Shown here in pieces: positions 41,801-53,800 of a stretch of 64,000 nt of DNA (position 1 is its first letter; each line of letters begins with the position of its first letter). The stretch lies in contig OX235267.1 in assembly GCA_944472135.2 (NCBI GenBank), positions 19,947,452 through 20,011,451 of the forward strand. The letters are read 5' to 3'. Made by a program: the position numbers and the translations under genes. The notes below the pieces were generated by a model, which was given only the letters and a program-made list of their open reading frames with translations, made no database searches and was not told where the DNA came from. This DNA is from Trichobilharzia regenti. Lineage: Eukaryota; Platyhelminthes; Trematoda; Strigeidida; Schistosomatidae.

Positions 41801-44800
41801 TATTTATCTAAATCTGCAATTTATTGGAGACTCGTGTGTAGAATTACTAAAAAACCACCTGTCGCGTTCATTGAAGAAAGCGCGCCTTGTAGCCAAACTT
41901 CAACTCTTTTTCTATGCAAAACGAATAATTCGTAAGAGCGTGAAGGATAAGCTACCACTGTTGGCCACATCATTGTTATATGTGTCATTTGACTAGCACA
42001 TGTGGAACTAGGTATATTGACCGTACTCAGCGTTTGATATCCAAGCATATCATCGAACACTTACTACCATGATTTTATAAAGGATAGAAAAAGATCTCCC
42101 CATAGCTGTATTCGGGAACACCTGATCGATTCTGGACATTGAACAAACTCTCAAATCATCTTCAGACTTATCTACAGACTACGTGGAAATCTGGCGTAAG
42201 AAGTACTAATCAAAATTTTTCCAACTACAGAAGCAATCGCAATCTACATGTTAAATCCTGAATTCTGTCGCCATTTGAGTTGTTGAGTCAAACCAGTGTG
42301 GATATGAGTTCATTTTGTTACTGATGGTACTGAGTAGTTATCGCGTAACACCATAAATCTATGTAAATTGGTAAACATGCGTTATAGAGTATTAGAGTAA
42401 TGGCAGAATTATACTGTACTGGCTACGAAACCTGATAGTTTTCTGTTCGACACCACTTCACCTTGTGTCGAGTTTGTCCATGCGATGATACACTGTTAAT
42501 ATTGTGGTTAGTGCTCACTGGTTTAATTACTCGATTTCTTAGAATTTTAAACTTTCACTGCCTGTGCCTCAACCTAAACAATAACACAGTTTAACACTGA
42601 AATAATTATAAACAATAAATCGTGCTCGAGGCGGTATCACTGTGTATGTTACATCATCTAAACATAAATATCATATAATTCAAGTGTGTTAGTGTCCAAA
42701 ATTCTACTCCTATATTAACTTAGTTTTATAAGCTTTCATAGTATGTAGGCTATAAACCAATTGTTATGAAAAGCAGATGGCCGGCACTGTGTAATTATTA
42801 TGCTAGATTTAATGTTAATGTCCGAAATTTCAAAAGTTATTGATTGTTCAATTTTTTCCCTTCCATTCAGAAGGTAAATGCCAGTTAGTCAATGGAATAA
42901 ATCTGTCAGATCGATCGCCAAGCTCACCGTCGTCAATTCATTCAAGATATTCACCTAAGTTTAGTTTACCTACGCTTCGTACTGGGAATACTGTTAGTGT
43001 TAATGAACCAGCTATAAAGTATTCATATGATCGCGATGCAGAGAATATTAAACTTCAAATCAATATTAATTTATCTGAATGTCGTAAATCTTCAAAGACA
43101 TCAAATGTTCATCATTCACCTTTAGTTAATTCAGATTTGAATCCTTGTGAAAGTAACACAGATAACATTCATAATAATTCGTTAAATGTTGATCTTAGTG
43201 ATGACTGTCAAAAGACTTTAGACTCTCCAAATTCTAATAATTCCTTCTATGTTAATCATATGTTAAATAAAATATTTGATATCAATCATACGGAATTCAT
43301 AAATTTAGAACCACCGAATAGAGATGAACGACTAGCATTCTTTACTCCTGTTTTAATTACTTGGCCACAGTTAACACATACGCAGTTATTGGATATACGA
43401 GATAAATCTGCACAGCCACATGGTACATCTATGTAAGTCCTTGTTTAAGTGAAGTATATTACTCTGACTACTGTTTCATGTGTCTGATCTTGTACAATAT
43501 AATATATTACTATTTCTACAGGTCCTAGATTTTGCCTGGTATAGACATGACTAAGAGAACCATTGGAAACAACTGAGTAGTGACCAGTTTCTTGTTTCAA
43601 TCTCTACACAAGAGCTCATCCAAAACGGGTAACTTCACTATTGACCCATCGAGTCAGAATGTAGTGGCTCACACCTATTAAATTTTGCCTGTGTGTATCA
43701 TAGTACCAGCCCTATCGATGTACAACTGCACCAATGTGATATTTGGTCGGCTTTATCAGTTATAGTCTCTTATTTGTACTAATTCATCCAGAAGTTAGTT
43801 AATGATGCAAAGCTGAGTAATATTAACTCGGTGGGTTTGTTAAACTTTGTCTGATTTCAGGATTGATTTCTGTTTCTTAGAGCTCTAGTTTCATAAAATG
43901 TGTTCATTAAGCTTGGAGTGATGTTCATCTCCAGTTGATACTAGGTTGAAAATCACTGAAATCGAGTGATAGTAGCATATTTCTCATAACAGTTTTAGAC
44001 TTTCCAGTCATGCTAACTTATAAACTCATATTCGATCGAGACTTAAACTTCTATCACATACTACTTGGACTAAATATTAGTGACTGTATCATCGGTTTAT
44101 TTTAAAACATCTTGATATTCTGTTACATTTTTTAGGAAATTTTCCCAAGTTGACTATTTTCAAATTTTTGTGATCCGACTGTCCTAGGTTGAATGTCTCA
44201 TAAGATTATGAATGCTTTTATTATTTATTATTGTTCCCTTGGGTTCCAAGTGGGACATAGGGCTTCAACTGAACGTCTCCACTTGCTTCTGTCTTCTGCC
44301 GTACTTTTCATCTGCATCCATGTTAGTCCATACTGTTTCAACTCCTCTTCACACGATCTCTTCCATGTCACCCTTGAACGTCCCACTCGCCGCTTCCCTT
44401 TCCACTCGAGGGCCTGACGCGCGATGTCACCCAGCGGAAAACAAAATAAGTGGTTTTTCAAAGGTTCTTTAAGTTTAGTTGTTTTCATCCGTCACACTTC
44501 CGCCAGCACTCACACAACTACCCAGATACACAAACTCATCAACAACTTCAAGCGGTTAATCAGCAAGAGTGAGTGTAGTTACAAGTTCCTGCCAATCTTG
44601 TAACAGTACTTTGCACTTAGACGGCGCAAATCTCATACCATACTTACAGACACTGATCGCCAACTGATCAAGTTTCGATTTGGGTAGACTGAATGCTATT
44701 GCACAGTAAGACGATATCGTCTGCATACTCGAGGTCGGAGAGTCTCTCTCCAGGGAGCGTATCCACACTACCTTCATGCACATCCTTAAGAGCTGACTCC

Positions 44801-47800
44801 AGAATGTCATCGATGGCAAAGTTAAAGAGAAATGGGGAGATCAGGCAACCCTTTCTAACTCCACAGGTGGTTGGGAACAGTGATGAGGTGTTTCTGCGTA
44901 GAGCTTTCAGGATTTTCACAGGCTTCTCAAGTACCCGGTCAGCAACGTGTCGTGGTGGTCGTGCTTGAATATCTCAGTGAACCAACAAACTGAACTGGCA
45001 GAGACTCATGTTCCTGCGGGTCCTACCATGTCAAGAAGGTTGTTTGGGTAGGAGTTAAACCATGGAGTACATGGGCTCCATAATTCAATCGGATCGAATG
45101 GCGTATGAACTTGTATTGGTCACTGGCAACCATGGGGACGTAGCTCGTGATGCTGCCCCGCTGCCTTGCGCACTAGATTCCAAGTGAAACGCTCCGGGGG
45201 TGGTCTCTTAACACAATCAGTGGAATGCAACAACAAACTGTCAATAAAAATTATTGCACGCTCTCAACAATGCTGTCAAACAATGATCATATTCCAAGTA
45301 ACGGATCTCTTTCCATCCTTACTTTTATTCTTATACGTAGAGTTTTAGTTTTGCTATCCTTGGCGTTTTCACTTTATCGTGTATAATCAGAGTTGAGTGT
45401 AACGTATGACAATAAGAGCGTCACTATCAACTAAATTGTAAATTTATATTTCATAGATTTTTTCCATACGTATACCTTTTTATATATCGTTTACAATTGT
45501 TCACTTTCCCTTTCTTAACTGAACTGAGCTGAAGTTTGAACGTTGAACTTTGCACAAAGGTGTATTAATTCGAGTTGCTGCAACTCATAAAACACACGAA
45601 AAAGGCAAGGTAAAAAAGAAAAAATCCCTACTTAGAAAACAGAAAGATTAAGTGAAGAAATATTTACTTTTCAATTAGATCCTCATCTCTGGCTCTACTT
45701 TAATGTATATAGCATTTTTTTACAATACACAACAGTTTACCAATCAAGTGGCGATATGTTTGTTAACAGTAAATAGTCAGTGTTAAAATGTCAATGGGTT
45801 GATAATTAATGGAGAAAATCAATACACATTTAAAAGATAGAAATGGCTAGAATAAATTAATTTAATTTTACAAAGATAACGCGTAAATAAAGATGAAATA
45901 GTCAGAAAAAAAACTGCAGCAATAGGAATCCACCTGAATAAGCCAAGCCTATGTGTTCAGAAAAAAATTTGTACAGCCACTTCCCTTACCTTGGCCATCG
46001 TTACATGAATGTATAAACCGGACTACTTCGACCCCGTCCCCCTAAACCTTTAAAAATTATAATTGTCCAAATTATTTTATTTTTCTGACCACTTCATCTT
46101 TAATTGCGTATTATCCTTGTAAAATTAATTTATTGTAACCATTCCTACCTTTTAAATGTGCATTGATTTTCTTTGTTAATTATCAACCCATAGCCACTTT
46201 GACACTGACTATTTACTGTTAACAAACATATCGCCACTTGAATGGTAAACTATTGTGTATTGTAAAAAAATGCTATATATATTAGAGTAGAGCCAGAGAT
46301 GAGGATCTAATTGAAAAGTGAAAAAGAAACGCAAAGAAACTTTTTTTCCTTCACGTTCCTAGTGGAACATAGGGCTTCAAGCTAGTGGCTTGAAGTTTCT
46401 GTAGCAGTGTTTATTTTTACAGGATGGGTTTGCTAGCCTCATGCTCATGCCCAACCTTCCCTCTTTACCAGAATTATTTCTGGCTTAGCGAGGTAAAGGA
46501 GTGCGTCGGCCGGGGATCGAACCCCAGACCATGTGCATGGTTGGCGAGCGTCCTAACCGCTGTGCCATCGGCGCACCAAAGAAACTTTAATAAATGAAAA
46601 TGTATGGGACGAAAAAATGGCTAAACGTAAAATACTGAAGATTCAGTGGATCTAGGAGGTCACAAAGAGTCTATTCATCTGAGCCGTTGAGAATGATTTT
46701 TGGTCATAGAACTATCATTCTCTAGTCACTGTTTCTTAGCGTGTCGAGGACTCCAACCAAGACAGTCTACATGGCTCAAACTAACTGTCAAAGACTTCGT
46801 GGGTTGATGCCGTGTGTCGGTTTGACCACCTCTAACTTCTTTTTTAAATGGGGTTCGAATGTGTGACACCTTGAGACAATACGTTTTATGTTTAATTCCC
46901 ACAATGGGAAACAAATCTTTAAGGTTTTAATATACTGCTGTTCGTGTAGCAGTATAACTTTATTTGCTTTCGCTAAGCAAAAAGCATATATATTTATCTG
47001 TCCACTTTCCCCATTTTCTAAGACCTAGTCCACCTCCTGCTGTTGAAAATGAACAAAATTCGAGAAAAAACACTCAACAGGTTAATTTCACCCCAGAAGA
47101 ACTAGCCATTATAGAATCTAGAGAAACACAATTATTTCGTCGTCTTAGACAAGTACTACGCCGTGTAGTTGCACATTTGGCCAGTTTCCGACGATTTGCT
47201 GTGTTCACTAGACCAGTTCAACTGGAAGAAGCACCAGATTATTATGATGTTATAAAGCAACCAATGGATTTGGGTGTTATACGTGATAAAATTGATACAC
47301 ATCAATATAATAATGTGAACGATTTCATGAAGGTAAATATTTTACTTGTAATTCATGTCGTTACACTATTGTTGTTATTATTCATTATGTGTCCAAATAA
47401 TTAAATATTGTTCCTGCTGCACTGCTCATGTTAAAGGTGGAACACTCGTTTGCCTATCAGTTTCCCAGTGTGCTGTTCAGCAGTGCACCTTGTGTAACAG
47501 AGAAAGAAAAGACAAGTTGTGAAATCATATAACCCCTTGACCATAATTATTTTTATTGTTTAGCTTATGTTTGTCGTAATCACAACGTTGCCTATTTCTA
47601 GGTGAGATGTTTTTTCCAACGAGAAAGGTAAACCAGTTGATGAGGTTTATAAGCCTTGATCGATTAAACCAAACGAAACATGCCTGGTGCAAATGGAGCT
47701 GTTACCAATTCCATTTTTTTTACAATAACTGGATCTAGCAATATAACAGAAAATCCTGATGATTTCTTTATATTACTTTACGGTAGTTCACATCAAACGT

Positions 47801-50800
47801 TGACGTACGTGAAGTATTATTCATTTCCTGGTGCTTAGTAATGTTTTCTTATTTGGAACTCCACATGACTGTACCCATCTCCAGGTGACTGTTGATGGTC
47901 ACGCTGAAATTCATGTCCATCATTTGTCATTAACAATACTAGAGCGTTCTCGGCAAAATAAAAAAGGATGATTATATTTAGTTTTACAAACCTTTAATGC
48001 AATGTCGAACTATATTCACCTTTTATCAATCAGTTCCTTAGCTTGTAATTAATTAATTAACTGCTTCTCTGATTTTTATTTACCTATTCGATTTTGTATT
48101 CTTAGGACGTCGAATTAATATATCGTAATGCTCTTGAATACAATCCACCAAATATTCCTCGTAGTCGAGATATTCGCTCTAGGGCTTCAGAATTTTGGGA
48201 TGAAGCATGTATTCGTGTTGAAGAAGAACTTCAACCACCTGATCTCAATGAACTGTGTGAAGAAGTAAATGAATCTGGAGTTTATTATCTATTTTATATT
48301 CTGGTTGCTTTTTTATGTTGAATGTATAAGATTAAAGGGTTGTATGTAATCCGTAGAAAGCTATTCATCACAATTGCTTGCGTATTGTTAAGAAGGCAGC
48401 AATTTCCGCAAGAATTTTGACGCATGCTAGTGCTAGTGTGAACTGTGCATCGAATTGAGCCCCCTAATAATTTCACTCAGTCATAAAAATTCATAGTTAT
48501 CTCATTTCTCCTAGTTGTTTGCCGATTAACTTAAGTGAATATGAAAACGTTTAAGTAATACAGACTCGTAGCGTTACTTGCATGGTATGGAAGCATTACA
48601 TGGACGATGTGTAGTTGGTCTAAAATATAAATAGGAAGGTACAGACTATCCGGTTTCATCCTTGGGATCTTTAGTTAGAGATTATATGTGAATGTGGCTG
48701 AACATCATTCACAACTATATAAGTCACTTCACACCTTGTTATCTTTGAGATTATGACAGTTTTCAGCCATTTTTTTCAACGGTTCTCTTTCCCGTACATG
48801 CTTCATGCATTGTCGTTACATTGTATTTCTTGTAAATTCTTTTATGTGTGTTTGTGTGAAGTGTGGAAATTTGATACAGTGCATTTTAATTCATCTTCTT
48901 TGTCTTGCTTCCCAACCAACAATGTGTGCTATGAATGTTTACTCGCTTTTTGCGTCAGTGGTAGTCGTTAGAAAATTAAGTTGAGAATGAAATGAGTGAT
49001 AAAAGCACACATACTTCCAAAGAAAAATGAAATTACTAAATGTTGGTGTGACCCATATAAGGAGTTCCAGATGGCATGACTTGGAATTGGGTTCAGTAAC
49101 AAACCCTACTCCTGTTAATATTTCTTCTTTCTTTATTATCTTTTCATCTTCTACTCGTAGAATATTCCATCATAATAATATTTCTTTCTTTGTATGAAAG
49201 GAGGACACAATGAGGATATCTTTCGCGGGCTAGGTTAGATACATGAGTGGTACCTTCGAGTCCATTTAGACATTCTGACTTCAGTTGTAGTGGTACTAAA
49301 TTTAAAAAAGGGAGGAAAATTGATTAGTAGTCACTTAGACCGTCTGGTGTACTCGTGCTTTAATTTCTTATTTTATCTTCAGCCTTCACACTTGTTAGAC
49401 AGAAATTGTGATCTTAATTTTTTTTAAATTGACACCATAGATAATATCACCTAATAGACTGTTAACGAAAACTTAACTAATTTCAACACCAGTCGCCATA
49501 ACAAAAATGACCACCGGCACACAAAACAAGAAAGTTGGTGAACGGTTGACAATAGAGATTTTTCCATCACAAACATCAGTCAGAACACCTGACAGCATTG
49601 CTAGAGTACGGGTTTTCACCGACATTGACACATTGTTAGACAAAGAGATTTAGCAGAGCAGTTCCCTCTGTCCTTCCTTATGGTTGTGTAACGCGGTCAT
49701 TGAAAATCAGTTTGTCATTCCCTTTGGAAAGGAAAAAATTATGATAGTTGAGATGGCATCTTCATCGGTAAACGCTGAGAATCAAACAGTCTTTATTTAC
49801 AAATTTTCAAGGTTGATGATCAAACTGCATTTAGTTAAACTGGTCAAAATGTGACAAATTATACAGTGAGTGATAGTATTTCCACTAGCACCAATAGTCT
49901 AGTGCTCACTGTTTCGAAAGATCGACTATAATCCACTAGGCTCACTATTAAGCAAATATAGTATATTTTGTGTTATAGGTTGTTCCTGTTGTTGTTTTGT
50001 TTTCATTTGTGAAGACCATTTTGAGTAAAATTCATTCATCATGTATTTCAAATGCACTGTTTTAAACTGGCGTGTATTTACTCTAAAATATCAGGCTAAT
50101 CTTGCACGTGCAGCACGTATGTCATCAATAAGCAACCAGAAAAACAAGGAAACAGAACCTCATTCTGCCATCGAAACTAATGAGAAGTCGCAAAAGAATA
50201 TCACAAAACAACCATTACCTCTTCCACAAGGTGATCGTTATAGTCGAAGATTACATGTAAGTAAAAACAATTAAATTAGATCATAACTGTACTGTAATCA
50301 ATCTATTTTTCACCTAAACTTTCGAGAGCAAATTTGTGCACTACCCTTTGTTCCTATTAAAGTTTGAAAATGGAAACTGATAGTTAGATTAGTGTTTGTA
50401 GCGTGTACTACTGACAAAGCTGTGGAAGTAGTATATTGTGTATTACATCATATTTGAAGATGTTGAATAGCGAGACAACGGATAGGTCGTTAAGATGATA
50501 ACTGAGAGATCCTTGTCAAACTATAAAAAGTGTGAAAGGTAGATGAAAGAAGCACGAAACAAAGAGCATGTGCAAATTGAGATTTCAATGTAAGATTTCC
50601 GTTTTTCGACATAACGGTGCATCAATTCTCTGACAAACAGTTCCAGTACCATTTACTATCGTGTTCCGTTGTTACACTTTCATGGATGTATTTCAATGCA
50701 CCCACTTGTAGACTTTTTAATTTATGTCCATAATGAGATCGTTGGGTAGGGAGGGAAAGTCAGTCGATGAGGTTGTGAAGCTACATCGATTGAGATGACT

Positions 50801-53800
50801 AAGACATGTGTTACATATGCCAAGTCATCGCCTTCCTCGATTGATAATGTTAGCCAACATGGAATCACCTTGCAAAAGAGTTAGTGATTGTTAAAAAAAA
50901 ATTTGGAATCTGTCTAGGAAATCTTCGATAGCGAGTTTGGGCGAAGTCGGGAGGTTTGGACTGTGTGGCTGGGTTCTTCGGCACGGTAAAAACCAAAAGA
51001 CTGAAGACACTTGATGATATGGCTCGAAGTCTTTCTCAATGGCTCAGATGCATGTGTTATCTGTGTTCGCCATATCCATTAAACACTATTGTTTTTCTGT
51101 GTTACTGTTCCTTCTTCGTCGTCACATTTCTGCTTATTATCGTTCTTTCGATTTTTTTGTGTCTTTCGTCTTCATTTGGGTGTTATATGGTGTGTGATAA
51201 CTTAGACTGCTGCACTTCTATGCAAATTTCTATGTTGAAGCCATTTAGTTAGTCACCTCCATAATTAAATTAAAGCTGGCAGTTTGAAGTTGAACAAAAT
51301 AATAAGAATATAAGCTACTCTGATGTTCAATGGTTCTCCTTTGACTTTTTTATTCAGGAGATAATATTCTCTTGATACTCTTACACACACTGTCTCACTG
51401 ACTTTCTTGTCGAGCAATACCTACTTCTTGTTACAGCAACTTGAAGTTAAAATGATCAGTTTATAGCATAATTCTGTATTGGTTTAAAAAGTATTTATGA
51501 GTAGAGAATGATATATATATCCATATTATATGTGTCTTTGTTTGACAGTCTGATCTTGGTGACATGTATCCATATAATATGTGTGTTTTCTTTGACAGTC
51601 TGATATATTTTGCTATGTATATATGGATCGATATTCCATTATAATTAGCCAATCATGTTAAGACTGTCTATTGATTTGTTCATTTTGAATATTCGCTCAC
51701 ACACTTGTTCGGACATTTTCATATTTTGCTCTCACACACTTGTGTGACATTGATTCTCCTTGTGTTTGGAAAATAGAAGTATCATCGCAAACCTAGTGGT
51801 CTTCTGATTTCCGTCTTTCTTGCGTCAGGACTAGTAAATCCTCGACCAGTACATAACAGAGGAAGATTTGTCTTTCCATAAATACCACTCACTCAACTAG
51901 TGCTGATCATTTTTAATAGTTCTTCACTGTCAATTATTTTCCGGCAATAGCAATACAAATGTTATGAAATACGTGTCTTATAAAGTAATTGACCTAACCA
52001 CTAACTATTCGGTCAAATCTTGATCACGGTTCATATGAATATCTACCACCCTGTTATGTTCATATTTAATTTTTTTGATATATCCCTCTCATTCCATGAA
52101 TTCTTAATTTTACCATGAATAATGCTGAATAAGCTATAGCTTACAAATATCTTGATGAATAACACAACAAAATATGGTCACCTCGTGAATTCAAAAAGGT
52201 TATTTTTTGGATGCTAGTGGGAAAGCATATCATATAAAATAACTTAAAACTTATGAAAACAATTCGCATAATCTTAAAATATACACAACCGCCATCCGTT
52301 TCCATTGTAACCATCATTCTTTGCTGTCTACCTAGCTTGCTGTGTTTAACACTCAACCCTGTTCTCAAATAGATCATATCGCCACCAGTTGACGATAGAG
52401 TATGTCCGTGCATGACTACCACTTCTCCTTGAGTACGTACTGTGGTTCTTACTTTCCGCTTTCGTAATTCATCTCACTTTTGGGTAGTTATTAAAATCGT
52501 CGCTTCAGCTGATTATAATTAAAACCACAAATAAGTGCCAAAATCAAAGAACTTTCAAGGCTAACTCACTAATCTTTAAGGCAATGTGAGAGAACATGGA
52601 GTATACACCTTATCCAACAGTTTTACGATAATGCTGCTTGCCAAGTAATCCACAACGGGAAACTCACGGGATCCTTCGAAGTGAAGACATGGGTCAGACA
52701 AGCTGGCTGCCTACTATCTCCAATGAGTTTCCTGATTGCGGTAGACTGAATAATACGAAAGACAGTGGGAAACGAGAAGACAGGCAAAAAATGAACCCAC
52801 ACAAAAAACTTAGAGGATCTGGATTCCACCGATGATATATCTTATTCCTCACAAACTAGAAGATATGCAAGTGAAAAGCAATAAAGTGGTGAAAGAAGAA
52901 GCATCAAAGATAGAACTTCAGGCGAACATAGAAATAAACAGAGGTGGTGAAAATTCCTGAACAACGACAACAGCGACAACAATCAACACAAATGGTGGAA
53001 ATCCGAAAGAAACAACCTCCTTTACATACCCGGAAAGTATCGTTTCGACTACAGGTGGACCTCCGTTTCGGTGGGTGAGTCGGTACTAACAGACCAAGAA
53101 GCACTGGGGCTAATGACAGTAGACACTGAAACTGGTGGCCAGCTAAACTGTTTCCCGAAGTGCTCTACCCGGCGTCTTTTAAAACTGGTAATTGGCGTGC
53201 CATCTGCCTCACAGACCGTCTCGCTGACACCTTGTTTCTTGCCGCCGGTGGCTCGGATTAGTTGGAACAGCTTCCAACTGTTGCCAGATGCAGCAGCTGA
53301 CTCCATCTCACACGCACGTTCTGACCACCAGGCTTCGCGGTCCTTACTTAAACACTGTCTAATCTTGCGCGTGAACGCCTTTCGCTTATTGTTGTATTCG
53401 CTGCCAGCCGGAATGAACCGGCGTTCATCCATGAGTTGCAAGGAACTCGCAGAAACCCAGTGGTTTTTAGCGGAGCATTCTTTCAAGCCGCAAGTGGCTA
53501 CACTCGCCTTTTGCATGGCACCTCGCACATGAAGCCAGTGTTCATCTATACTACTTGGGGGTTGCTGGCAAGCATTGTTTTTAACTCATTCTGATATATC
53601 AAAGAAGTAGCAGATGCTACTAGTTTGCTTACATCAACGTTTAGACGACAGCTTTTATGAACCCCACCAAATCGCAAGACGAACTTGGCACACACTAACG
53701 CATGATCGGAGTCCAGGCATGTGCTCCAGAAGGAGCGACAGTCTTGTATGCATCCTCGCCACCGGAAACTGACAGCAATATGATCAATCTGAGTCCAAGC

